Source: DUOD01 sp050945235 (GTDB lineage: Bacteria > Bacillota > Clostridia > DUOD01). Taken from it: 5,582 nt of DNA. Location of the stretch: positions 1 to 5,582 of the forward strand of contig JBMNSO010000114.1 in the NCBI GenBank assembly GCA_050945235.1, given 5' to 3'. Every line of letters starts with the position of its first letter. Positions within the stretch are counted from its first letter, which is position 1. Positions 1-5,582 of this stretch are shown here, one piece after another. A program made the position numbers and the translations under genes. The notes under the pieces were generated by a model. That model was not told where the DNA came from. It saw only the letters and a list, made by a program, of their open reading frames with translations, and ran no database searches.

Positions 1-33
1 ATTTCTCTATATTGTTTAATAAATATGATATAT

Positions 34-82
34 AAAAAAAGATATAGGACAGGTGGTTATATTAAACCATCTATCCTATATC
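34..82 (-). terminator. Intrinsic (Rho-independent) terminator after ileS
   Basis: An 18-base arm (65-82) pairs with 41-58 around a six-base loop (59-64). Read on the minus strand the stem has one G.U wobble and a single A.C mismatch, and a run of seven T follows it directly (40 down to 34). This is a textbook intrinsic terminator in the direction of ileS. On the plus strand the stem is followed by mixed sequence and not by T, so it should work in one direction only. It lies about 82 bases beyond the ileS stop codon. The stretch between them (83-164) and bases 1-33 hold no gene or motif that I can recognise. Confidence 0.9.
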
Positions 83-164
83 CATTATACTACAATTAAG
101 TTAACCCTTCTTTTCTTATGGTAAATTACCTTCTCAACTTTATGGGAAATTAGCTGCACATTCC

Positions 165-2957
165 TTATGACAGATTACCTACACACCTGGTGCAGATATC
201 CTTGTGCTGGGGATTCTGGCCCACCGTTTCACTATAGGTCCAGCACCTTTCGCACTTTACACCCGGTGCCCGATCTATAGCAATTGTAACATCAGGTACC
301 TCCTCGCCAACCAAGGCCTGTTCCCCATCAGGACACTTACCCTTTATAACCTCAACTTTGGATGCGATAAATATGGTGGGTAGATCTTCCTTGATCTCTT
401 CCAAGAAGGAATACCATTCACCATCAGTGTATATCTTAACCATGGCATTTAGGGAATTGCCTATCACCTTTTGCACCCGGGCATTTTCCAGGGCCTTGGA
501 TACATCCATCCTCACATCGATTATCCTGGACCATTTATCTTCCAAGGACTTATCTAAATACCTGGGATTGACCTTTGGCATATCCGTCAATTGGGGACTT
601 ATGGGCCCATCGGCGCTTTTGGGCATATATCTCCATATCTCTTCTGCAGTAAAGGCCAGGATAGGCGTTATCAATCGTACCAGGCTGCTTATTATCTCAT
701 ACATAGCAGTCTGGGCCGATCTCCTTTCCTTGGAATCTGCTTTAAAGGTATATAGTCTATCCTTTATAATATCCAGATAGAAATTGCTCATATCTACCAC
801 ACAAAAATTGTGGATGGAGTGGTATATAATATGATACTCGTAGTCTTCATATGCCTTAAGCACTCTATCTATCAGACCCTGCAGTTTCATCAGCGCCCAC
901 CTGTCAAGTTCCTCCATGTCGCCGTAGTCAACCTGGTGCTTTGTCGGGTCAAAGTCGTACAGGTTGCCCAATAGGAACCTGGCGGTATTCCTGATCTTTC
1001 GGTATATCTCTGACAGCTGTTTTAAAATATCCTTTGATATCCTAACATCTGCTCTGTAATCCGCCGATACCACCCAAAGCCTTAGGATATCCGCACCGTA
1101 TTGTTCTATTACCTCCATTGGGTCGATACCGTTGCCCAGGGACTTGCTCATTTTCCTGCCCTCTCCGTCCACCACGAAGCCATGGGTCAATACCGCCTTA
1201 TAGGGCGCACAGCCCCTTGTGGCCACCGAGGTAAGGAGAGAAGACTGGAACCATCCCCTGTGCTGGTCACTGCCCTCCAGATAAAGGTCTGCAGGCCAAA
1301 CCTGGCCGGGTGTTGTTTCCAATACGGCTGCGTGACTGGACCCGGAATCAAACCAAACATCCATAATATCCGTCTCTTTCCGGAACTTGCTACTGCCGCA
1401 TTGGCATTTTACATGCTCAGGCAGGATTTCCTCAGCCTCCATTTGGTACCAGGCATCCGAGCCTTTTTCACCGAAGAGTTTGGCCACCGCGGAAATGGTA
1501 TCATCATTTATCAACTCTTTACCGCATTCCTTGCAATAGAATATGGGAATAGGCACGCCCCAGATTCTCTGGCGGGATATACACCAGTCCTGGCGGTCTT
1601 GTATCATGTTGGTGATTCTCTCCTGACCCCAACCGGGTATCCATTTAACCTGCTTCACAGCCTCCAACGCCTGGTCCCTGAATCCTTCCACTGAGGCAAA
1701 CCACTGTTCCGTCGCCCGGAATATGACCGGGTTTTTGCATCTCCAGCAATGGGGGTATGAATGGGTTATCTTGCTAATCCCCAACAATGCCCCGTTTGCC
1801 TGTAAGTCCTTTAAAATAGCTTCATTCGAATCTTCATAAAACAACCCTTCAAACTTGCCGGCCTTATCCGTCATATACCCCCTGTCGTCCACGGGGTTTA
1901 ACACATCAAGTTTATACTTCCTACCGATTTCAAAGTCTTCCTGACCATGGCCGGGAGCGGTATGGACACAACCGGTACCTTGGTCCAGGGTAACATGGTC
2001 GCCCAGAATTATCAGAGATTCCCTATCCATAAAGGGATGCTGGGCGGTCATGCCTTCCAACTGCGCTCCGTCAAAGGTTTTTACTATGGTATGCTCCAAT
2101 CCGCCTGCTACCTTTGCAACACTATCGGCCAGCTCTTCTGCCACTATATAGTATTCTCCACCCATCTTAATCAGGCAGTATTTAAAGTCGGGCCCGAGGC
2201 ATATGGCCAGGTTGGCCGGCAGTGTCCATGTGGTGGTGGTCCAGATCACAAAGTATACCTTTGACAGGTCGTCCACATGGGGAGTTATGAGCCCCTTGTC
2301 ATCCTTTACCCTGAACTTGACGTATATGGAATCGGTCTTATGATCGGCGTATTCTATTTCCGCCTCAGCCAGGGCGGTGGCACAGTCCGGGCACCAGTAT
2401 ACAGGCTTTAAGCCTTTGTATATATATCCTTTTTTGGCCATGTCCCCGAAGATCTCAATTTGTTTTGCCTCGAATTGGGGTTTTAGGGTTAGATAAGGAT
2501 TTTCCCAGTCGCCCCTTACCCCCAGCCTCTTGAACTGGCTCCTTTGGTTTTTCATATATTTTATTGCAAAATCCCGGCACAGTTTCCTGAACTCAACCGG
2601 TGAAATCTCGTCACGGTTCACCTTCAGGTGCTTGATAGCCTGTAATTCTATGGGCAAACCATGGGTATCCCAGCCGGGCACATAGGGTGCATCGTAACCG
2701 GACATTGATTTAAATTTTACTACGATATCCTTCAGTACCTTATTTAGCGTATGGCCCAAGTGTATATCACCGTTTGCATAGGGAGGCCCGTCATGCAGGA
2801 TAAATTTGGGCAAGCCTTGGTTCTTATCCAGCGTCTTACCATATATATCCTGCTGTTCCCAAAACTCCACCATCTCGGGCTCCTTCTTTGGTAGATTGCC
2901 CCTCATTGGAAATTCCGTTTTAGGCAAATTCAGTGTTTTACTATAATCCATTGGCAT
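165..2957 (-). CDS. ileS: Isoleucyl-tRNA synthetase (IleRS, class I)
   Basis: This cytoplasmic enzyme charges tRNA-Ile with isoleucine using ATP and hydrolyses mischarged Val-tRNA-Ile. Numbering is from the chosen start (930 aa, within the usual bacterial range). The N-terminus carries the PKTxFPMRGNLPKKEPE signature, and the HIGH motif appears as HLGH at about 66-69. The CP1 editing domain shows the Thr-rich TTTTWTLPAN (about 240-249) and HTAPGHGQEDF (about 332-342), with its conserved Asp near 341. WCxxC and CKEC/CQC zinc-type knuckles follow. KMSKS is at about 602-606, then the anticodon-binding helical domain, and a C-terminal zinc site with cysteines near 902, 905, 922 and 925. That C-terminal site fits the ordinary bacterial type and not the mupirocin-resistant IleS2 type. 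An ATG at 2967-2969 overlaps the GGAGG ribosome binding site, so it is unlikely to be the start. The ATG at 2955-2957 lies 5 bases after GGAGG and is preferred. The ATG at 2949-2951 (giving MDYSKTL, the usual family start) is a real alternative at 11 bases. The gene is complete and sits under a T-box. Confidence 0.98.
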   Translation of the reverse strand: MPMDYSKTLNLPKTEFPMRGNLPKKEPEMVEFWEQQDIYGKTLDKNQGLPKFILHDGPPYANGDIHLGHTLNKVLKDIVVKFKSMSGYDAPYVPGWDTHGLPIELQAIKHLKVNRDEISPVEFRKLCRDFAIKYMKNQRSQFKRLGVRGDWENPYLTLKPQFEAKQIEIFGDMAKKGYIYKGLKPVYWCPDCATALAEAEIEYADHKTDSIYVKFRVKDDKGLITPHVDDLSKVYFVIWTTTTWTLPANLAICLGPDFKYCLIKMGGEYYIVAEELADSVAKVAGGLEHTIVKTFDGAQLEGMTAQHPFMDRESLIILGDHVTLDQGTGCVHTAPGHGQEDFEIGRKYKLDVLNPVDDRGYMTDKAGKFEGLFYEDSNEAILKDLQANGALLGISKITHSYPHCWRCKNPVIFRATEQWFASVEGFRDQALEAVKQVKWIPGWGQERITNMIQDRQDWCISRQRIWGVPIPIFYCKECGKELINDDTISAVAKLFGEKGSDAWYQMEAEEILPEHVKCQCGSSKFRKETDIMDVWFDSGSSHAAVLETTPGQVWPADLYLEGSDQHRGWFQSSLLTSVATRGCAPYKAVLTHGFVVDGEGRKMSKSLGNGIDPMEVIEQYGADILRLWVVSADYRADVRISKDILKQLSEIYRKIRNTARFLLGNLYDFDPTKHQVDYGDMEELDRWALMKLQGLIDRVLKAYEDYEYHIIYHSIHNFCVVDMSNFYLDIIKDRLYTFKADSKERRSAQTAMYEIISSLVRLITPILAFTAEEIWRYMPKSADGPISPQLTDMPKVNPRYLDKSLEDKWSRIIDVRMDVSKALENARVQKVIGNSLNAMVKIYTDGEWYSFLEEIKEDLPTIFIASKVEVIKGKCPDGEQALVGEEVPDVTIAIDRAPGVKCERCWTYSETVGQNPQHKDICTRCVGNLS

Positions 2958-2962
2958 TAATA

Positions 2963-2967
2963 CCTCC
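2963..2967 (-). promoter_or_regulatory. Ribosome binding site of ileS
   Basis: The minus strand reads GGAGG here, 5 bases before the ATG at 2955-2957 and 11 before the ATG at 2949-2951. It overlaps the first in-frame ATG (2967-2969), which therefore cannot use it. This site decides the start call. Confidence 0.85.
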
Positions 2968-2990
2968 ATATTTCAGTATTGCTACATCGA

Positions 2991-3034
2991 AAATAAAAAA
3001 TACCCCCATCCATAACCGTAAGGGACGAGAGTAT
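2991..3034 (-). terminator. Regulated T-box leader terminator
   Basis: ATACTCTCGTCC (3034-3023) pairs along all 12 positions (including G.U wobbles) with GGATGGGGGTAT (3011-3000), around an 11-base loop. The T-rich tract TTTTTATTT (2999-2991) follows. The 5' arm takes up the antiterminator's 3' arm, so this hairpin forms when tRNA-Ile is charged and stops transcription before ileS. Confidence 0.9.
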
Positions 3035-3056
3035 ATATTCCCGTGGTACCACCCTT
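3020..3056 (-). promoter_or_regulatory. T-box antiterminator hairpin
   Basis: AAGGG (3056-3052) pairs with CCCTT (3024-3020). The seven-base bulge TGGTACC (3051-3045) is unpaired. ACGGGA (3044-3039) pairs with TCTCGT (3030-3025). This is the standard T-box antiterminator shape. The UGGU half of the bulge would pair with the free ACCA end of tRNA-Ile. The core reads AGGGTGGTACCACG, where the family consensus has ACCGCG. The changed base faces a U, so it makes an A-U pair where the consensus makes G.U. The 3' arm is shared with the terminator stem, so the two folds exclude each other. Confidence 0.9.
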
Positions 3057-3253
3057 TTTTATTTAAAAGCAGTAACCTTGTTTTTTTAACGTATAACCGG
3101 CTCCCGCTACTGATATAGTTCACGGGGCTGCTCCGGGGTGATTTTCTACTATAAACAATTACTAACTTCCACCGCCCGTTAACTCTCTATAAATTGTTTA
3201 CGGTATACTCTTCCCCTTCATAGCATTTACTCTATTTAAACATATTTTCAAAT

Positions 3254-3282
3254 ATTATATATTAATATACAAATCCCGTCAA
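3254..3282 (-). promoter_or_regulatory. Sigma-A-type promoter of the ileS T-box unit
   Basis: On the minus strand TTGACG (3282-3277) is followed by a 17-base spacer and a perfect TATAAT (3259-3254). The match to the housekeeping consensus is close and the spacing ideal. Transcription should begin near 3247, about 20 bases before Stem I of the T-box and about 290 bases before the ileS start. The promoter lies just after the divIVA stop, so ileS can be transcribed independently of the division genes. Confidence 0.88.
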
Positions 3283-3304
3283 GAACACCCTTCATATTTT
3301 TTAT

Positions 3305-3826
3305 TTATCCCTTGGCCTCTTGAGACAGCTCTTCCATAAGCTCCTCCGGCTGGTCGGTGTCCTGTGCCTCTTCCCCAAAGAGTACCTTGTCCCCCATCAG
3401 GGCTTCGAGCTGGGATTCCAATAAAACCCTGAACCGGGTCTTAAAAACATGGAGTTTCTTTTTTTCTTCCTCTATCTCCTTCTTAACGTCTATTATTTCC
3501 CTATTGGCATCTTCCAATATTTTTTCCGCCTGTTGTTGAGCGTTTTTTATTATCTCCTCAGCCTTTTTATGGGCATTATTGGTAACATCATCAGCTGTCT
3601 TTTGTGCGGTGACCAGAGTTTCCTTGAGGGTACCCTCCATGGTCTTGAACTGGCTCAGCTGGTCGTTTAACAACTCCAGCCTTTCCTTGTATTCCATATT
3701 CTCTTTATATAGCCTTTCAAAGTCGATTACCACCTGATCCAAAAATTCGTCGACCTCGTCGTCGTTATATCCTCTGAAACTTCTTGAGAACTCTTTATTA
3801 TGTATATCCATAGGGGTTAGTGCCAT
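3305..3826 (-). CDS. divIVA: Cell-division/pole protein DivIVA
   Basis: DivIVA is a cytoplasmic coiled-coil scaffold that gathers at negatively curved membrane (new septa and poles) and positions division or growth partners. The chosen protein is 173 aa. Residues 1-20 carry the N-terminal lipid-binding signature: LTPxDIHNKxF, then SFRGY. Phe17 and Arg18 sit where the Bacillus protein inserts into membrane. Residues 21-60 hold the DEVDEFLDQV helix start. A long Lys/Glu/Ala/Gln-rich coiled coil runs to about 140, and an acidic tail ends the protein. The reading frame stays open 12 codons further up, to an ATG at 3860-3862, but that ATG has no ribosome binding site. The ATG at 3824-3826 has GGAGG 8 bases upstream and gives the family's usual N-terminus, so it is chosen. 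The gene follows yggT after 97 bases, and no terminator is visible between it and the ileS promoter. Confidence 0.95.
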   Translation of the reverse strand: MALTPMDIHNKEFSRSFRGYNDDEVDEFLDQVVIDFERLYKENMEYKERLELLNDQLSQFKTMEGTLKETLVTAQKTADDVTNNAHKKAEEIIKNAQQQAEKILEDANREIIDVKKEIEEEKKKLHVFKTRFRVLLESQLEALMGDKVLFGEEAQDTDQPEELMEELSQEAKG

Positions 3827-3834
3827 AGACCTAT

Positions 3835-3839
3835 CCTCC
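3835..3839 (-). promoter_or_regulatory. Ribosome binding site of divIVA
   Basis: GGAGG, inside a GAGGAGG run on the minus strand, lies 8 bases before the ATG at 3824-3826. It supports the shorter DivIVA over the upstream in-frame ATG at 3860-3862, which has no such site. Confidence 0.85.
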
Positions 3840-3845
3840 TCATTG

Positions 3846-3873
3846 TTTATATTTTCAACCATGTAAATTCCAA
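3846..3873 (-). promoter_or_regulatory. Possible weak sigma-A-type promoter before divIVA
   Basis: On the minus strand TTGGAA (3873-3868) is followed by a 16-base spacer and TATAAA (3851-3846). Each box departs from consensus, and the predicted start would lie very close to the divIVA ribosome binding site. The 97-base gap before divIVA, larger than the other gaps, is the reason to consider it. In AT-rich DNA such matches also arise by chance. Confidence 0.25.
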
Positions 3874-3923
3874 GAGACTAAAATGTCCAACCTTATCAAC
3901 GGGCTTGTCCGAAAACCTTTCTG

Positions 3924-4208
3924 TCAGATGCTCCGTGCTATACCGTAAAGAATGCTTATTATTATCCTTATAACAATTATAGCTATCAGCGGTGAAATAT
4001 CTATCGGTAGTCCACCGGTGGGAATCCTCTCTGTCAGTCTTCTAAAGGGGCTGATGATGGGCTCTGTAAAGGCCATCAGAAACCTTCGTATAGGATGTCT
4101 AAAGTCTAATACCCAGGACAACAGCGCATTTATAATTATAATCCATATTATTATATCCAAAAACCTGGCTACACCGAGTATTAAACCGATCGCCACCGTT
4201 GAGCTCAA
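3924..4208 (-). CDS. yggT: YggT/YlmG family small membrane protein
   Basis: This 94-aa integral membrane protein has two hydrophobic helices (about 6-34 and 69-91). They are joined by a conserved basic loop containing TEPIISPFRRL and then GGLPIDISPL, the hallmark of the YggT (YlmG) family. Family members sit in the division-gene neighbourhood of Firmicutes and in plastids, where they have been tied to nucleoid or chloroplast distribution. The exact molecular role in bacteria is not settled. The start is TTG (4206-4208): GGAGG lies 7 bases upstream, and no ATG is better placed. The gene starts 25 bases after the sepF stop, which suggests one transcript. The downstream neighbour ylmH, common in relatives, is not present. 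Confidence 0.93.
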   Translation of the reverse strand: MSSTVAIGLILGVARFLDIIIWIIIINALLSWVLDFRHPIRRFLMAFTEPIISPFRRLTERIPTGGLPIDISPLIAIIVIRIIISILYGIARSI

Positions 4209-4215
4209 AAAATAA

Positions 4216-4220
4216 CCTCC
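4216..4220 (-). promoter_or_regulatory. Ribosome binding site of yggT
   Basis: The minus strand reads AAGGAGG ending here, 7 bases before the TTG at 4206-4208. This strong site is the main reason to accept the unusual TTG start. Confidence 0.8.
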
Positions 4221-4233
4221 TTTTTATTGTCCA

Positions 4234-4707
4234 CTATTCTTCATCCTGACAGAATGGGAAATACTGATCCGTCATTAGCTCCTCCGGAATATTACCGGAT
4301 ATGTCCACGTTATTGGGCGCCAGCAGGAAAATTCCTTTGGAAACCTTTTGTATTATACCGTCCAGGGCGTATACTGCACCGCTGAGAAAGTTCAGCGTCC
4401 TTTTCGCCAGCTCTACATCCATGGCCTCCAGGTTTACTATAACGGGTTTTCTATTTCTCAGGTTATCAACAATGTTCTGACAGTCTTCATAGGAAAAGGG
4501 CTGAAACAATACTATTCTCATCTGCTTGGTAGTATGTAGGTTTACCACCTTGGCCTTTCTCCCCTGTCTCACGGTTGAACGGTAAGCGGTATCTTCATTG
4601 ATGTTCAGGGTATCTTGTGTGTTTTCTTCTGGTTCATAGTCCTCATACACCACATTTTCCTCTAGGCCTATAATATTCAACATCTTTTTAAAAAACTTGT
4701 TTTCCAC
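4234..4707 (-). CDS. sepF: Cell-division protein SepF (FtsZ membrane anchor)
   Basis: SepF is cytoplasmic but membrane-attached. It binds the FtsZ tail, forms rings or arcs, and helps build the septum. Residues 1-14 (FFKKMLNIIGL) form a short amphipathic helix of the membrane-binding type. An acidic, Tyr-rich linker follows (about 16-45). The globular SepF domain runs from about 50 to 150. It contains VVNL near 54, the PFSYEDCQNIVDNL helix, RKPVIVNLEAMD, FLSGAVYALDG (about 107-117) and GIFLLAPNNVDISG, all typical of the family. The length of 157 aa is normal. The start is GTG (4705-4707), because starting at the next Met (residue 9) would cut the membrane helix. A GGGGG run (4719-4723) lies 11 bases upstream, which is a loose ribosome binding site. 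The gene begins 21 bases after the yggS stop. Confidence 0.96.
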   Translation of the reverse strand: MENKFFKKMLNIIGLEENVVYEDYEPEENTQDTLNINEDTAYRSTVRQGRKAKVVNLHTTKQMRIVLFQPFSYEDCQNIVDNLRNRKPVIVNLEAMDVELAKRTLNFLSGAVYALDGIIQKVSKGIFLLAPNNVDISGNIPEELMTDQYFPFCQDEE

Positions 4708-4728
4708 TTTACTTTTATCCCCCTTCGT

Positions 4729-5421
4729 TTATTTATGCCTTTCTCCGAATAACGCCGTTCCCAGTCTTATCATATTAGATCCTTCTTCAATGGCTACTCT
4801 GTAATCGTTCGTCATGCCCATAGACAGGTATTCCATACTTCGGCCTAAAACCAACTTTGCCTTTGTTTCCTCATACAGTTCCCTCAGTTTTCTGAAATAA
4901 GGCCTTACTTCTTCTTCATCTATAGTGTAAGGGGCTATGGTCATTAAACCCTTGACCCTTATATTTTGATATTGCTCCAGTTGCTTAACGAATTCATGGT
5001 ACCCATTCATTAACACGCCGTATTTTGTATCCTCACCGGACACATTTACCTGGATCAATACATCCAATATCCTATCGGCTTTCCCGGCCGCCTTATCCAA
5101 TTCACCGGCCAGCTTTATACTGTCCAGAGAATGGATCAAATATGTCTTATCGACAATATATTTTACCTTATTGGTCTGCAGGTGTCCGATCAGATGCCAG
5201 TTAACGGCGCTGTTGACCCGCCCGTATTTGGACAGTATCTCCTGGACCCTGTTCTCGCCAATGTCAGTGATGCCCAGGTTAAGAATATGATTAATCCTGT
5301 CGATATCAACGGTCTTGGTCACTGCAATCAAGCGGATATCCTCGGGCCGTGTCCCTGTCTTTTGAGCAGCTTGGCAAATTCGGTATCGGACTTCCTCCAG
5401 CCGTTCCTTAATATGTTCCAT
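4729..5421 (-). CDS. yggS: YggS/YlmE family pyridoxal-phosphate homeostasis protein (PLPBP)
   Basis: This 230-aa cytoplasmic single-domain protein has the alanine-racemase-like TIM-barrel fold. The family binds PLP, shows no known enzyme activity, and keeps vitamin B6 and some amino-acid pools in balance. The PLP lysine is Lys36 in LIAVTK. Other family motifs are DIGENRVQE (about 53-61), WHLIGHLQTNK (75-85), LIQVNVSGEDTKYG (about 122-135), VKGLMTIAP (156-164), and the phosphate-binding C-terminus LSMGMTND (199-206) with EEGSNMIRLGTALFG (212-226). The usual Ser of MGMS is Thr here, a mild change. The ATG has GGAGG 4 bases upstream, and no other start fits. The gene begins 11 bases after the preceding stop and sits directly before sepF, as in many Firmicutes (ylmE-ylmF). 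Confidence 0.96.
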   Translation of the reverse strand: MEHIKERLEEVRYRICQAAQKTGTRPEDIRLIAVTKTVDIDRINHILNLGITDIGENRVQEILSKYGRVNSAVNWHLIGHLQTNKVKYIVDKTYLIHSLDSIKLAGELDKAAGKADRILDVLIQVNVSGEDTKYGVLMNGYHEFVKQLEQYQNIRVKGLMTIAPYTIDEEEVRPYFRKLRELYEETKAKLVLGRSMEYLSMGMTNDYRVAIEEGSNMIRLGTALFGERHK

Positions 5422-5425
5422 ATAT

Positions 5426-5430
5426 CCTCC
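5426..5430 (-). promoter_or_regulatory. Ribosome binding site of yggS
   Basis: GGAGG lies 4 bases before the ATG at 5419-5421, inside the 11-base gap that follows the upstream stop codon. The close packing suggests the two genes are translated from one message. Confidence 0.75.
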
Positions 5431-5432
5431 AC

Positions 5433-5582
5433 CTATTCATTTATTAGCACCCGGTCATGGAGGGTTATCATACCCTCTTTAATTATCACCTGCGACTGAT
5501 CCCTGGCCAGCACCTCAACCTCCACCCAGTCCCAACCGTCCTTTGATATTAGTCTTACATAGTCCTTTCCATTTTTCTTATA
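5433..5582 (-). CDS. C-terminal fragment of an upstream gene, possibly HlyD-type membrane-fusion protein
   Basis: The reading frame enters from the right edge and ends at TAG (5433-5435). The visible 49 residues begin YKKNGKDYVRLISK, continue through VEVEVLARDQSQVIIKEG, and end HDRVLINE. The pattern of short beta strands, with a VEV turn, a VIIK strand and a closing 'D-R-V-L-I-N', resembles the C-terminal beta domain of HlyD-like membrane-fusion proteins, which link inner-membrane exporters to the outside. Such a gene often precedes yggS in Clostridia, which supports the call. The fragment is too short to prove the family, since its membrane anchor and hairpin lie outside the window. It ends 11 bases before yggS and is probably in the same operon. 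The coding reading is well supported; the family name is tentative. Confidence 0.6.
   Translation of the reverse strand, partial: YKKNGKDYVRLISKDGWDWVEVEVLARDQSQVIIKEGMITLHDRVLINE

Larger units (their letters stand above)
2988..3247 (-). ncRNA. T-box riboswitch (tRNA-Ile sensing leader) of ileS
   Basis: This leader RNA binds uncharged tRNA-Ile and then lets transcription run into ileS. Stem I spans about 3225-3129. Its base pairs TGCT with AGCA, then comes a kink-turn-like asymmetric loop (ATGAA opposite GG), then GGGG (3216-3213) with CCCC (3138-3135). The specifier loop follows, with GAGTA on the 5' side and GAAAATCA on the 3' side. A 9-bp upper helix (TAAACAATT with AATTGTTTA) follows, and then the AGAGAG and GGTGGAAG (3173-3166) elements typical of the Stem I tip. 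The specifier codon is ATC (3142-3140), followed by the usual purine, so it reads Ile. Stem III pairs CAGTAGC (3112-3106) with GTTACTG (3076-3070). The T-box core with its UGGU bulge (3051-3048) matches an ACCA tRNA end with discriminator A, as in tRNA-Ile. The exact 5' end is inferred from the promoter. Confidence 0.95.

Noticed and set aside
120..130. Small palindrome GGTAAATTACC after ileS
   Set aside because: It has five-base arms around one base in AT-rich DNA, which is too short and isolated to call an operator.
358..780. Open frame of 140 codons on the plus strand
   Set aside because: It lies antisense inside ileS, has no ribosome binding site that I could see, and its translation looks like no protein family. 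ileS on the other strand is beyond doubt.
1101..1694. Open frame of 197 codons on the plus strand
   Set aside because: It is antisense to the ileS core and editing/catalytic region. Its length reflects the codon bias of ileS, and no domain is visible.
1947..2264. Open frame of 105 codons on the plus strand
   Set aside because: It is antisense to the ileS editing domain and has no recognisable motif.
2967..2969. First in-frame ATG of ileS as the start codon
   Set aside because: It overlaps the GGAGG that serves the downstream ATGs and has no ribosome binding site of its own.
2933..3123. Short open frames on both strands across the ileS leader
   Set aside because: They overlap the T-box core, antiterminator and terminator, whose base pairing explains the sequence. 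The minus-strand frame has no ribosome binding site and is unlikely to be a leader peptide.
3449..3670. Plus-strand frame rich in Phe and Leu that looks like a membrane protein
   Set aside because: It is the antisense of the Lys/Glu-rich coiled coil of DivIVA, which gives Phe/Leu-rich translations on the other strand by chance.
3863..3923. Hairpin or terminator between yggT and divIVA
   Set aside because: Only a three-pair stem (CGG with CCG) could be drawn and no T-run follows, so there is no support for a terminator.
3952..4215. Plus-strand hydrophobic frame opposite yggT
   Set aside because: Ile/Ala-rich membrane codons give hydrophobic antisense translations. yggT has the family motifs and the ribosome binding site.
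5131..5499. Plus-strand frame of 122 codons opposite yggS
   Set aside because: It is antisense to clear yggS motifs and crosses the yggS ribosome binding site and the upstream gene's end. No family is recognisable.

Overview
The window is a stretch of chromosome from a low-to-moderate GC Gram-positive bacterium, most likely a member of the Clostridia. The clues are the gene order (yggS/ylmE, sepF/ylmF, yggT/ylmG, divIVA, ileS), strong GGAGG ribosome binding sites, a T-box leader in front of ileS, and a DivIVA/SepF division system. SepF and a T-box on ileS point to Firmicutes and away from Proteobacteria. I cannot name the genus from this sequence.

All genes lie on the minus strand, so the biological order runs from high to low coordinates. 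At the right edge (5433-5582) is the C-terminal end of an upstream gene that resembles the HlyD-type membrane-fusion proteins often found at this place in Clostridia. After 11 bases comes yggS (PLP-homeostasis protein, 4729-5421). Then follow sepF (FtsZ anchor, GTG start, 4234-4707), yggT (small two-helix membrane protein, TTG start, 3924-4208) and divIVA (coiled-coil pole/septum protein, 3305-3826). Gaps of 11-25 bases between the first four genes suggest one operon. A gap of 97 bases precedes divIVA. The RNA-binding gene ylmH, which usually sits there, is absent.

After divIVA comes a separate transcription unit. A near-consensus sigma-A promoter (3254-3282) drives a full T-box riboswitch (about 2988-3247), which has an AUC isoleucine specifier and mutually exclusive antiterminator and terminator hairpins. 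It controls ileS (165-2957), a complete bacterial isoleucyl-tRNA synthetase with editing domain and C-terminal zinc-binding cysteines. A strong intrinsic terminator (34-82) closes the unit. No terminator is visible between divIVA and the ileS promoter, so read-through from the division genes would also meet the T-box.

In function, the upstream block belongs to septum and cell-wall growth control (SepF, YggT, DivIVA) plus vitamin B6 housekeeping (YggS). ileS is a translation gene that senses uncharged tRNA-Ile. No mobile element, CRISPR array, tRNA or rRNA was seen. I found no sign of a previously undescribed system. The points most worth a look are the missing ylmH, the compensatory change in the T-box core, and the start-codon choices.
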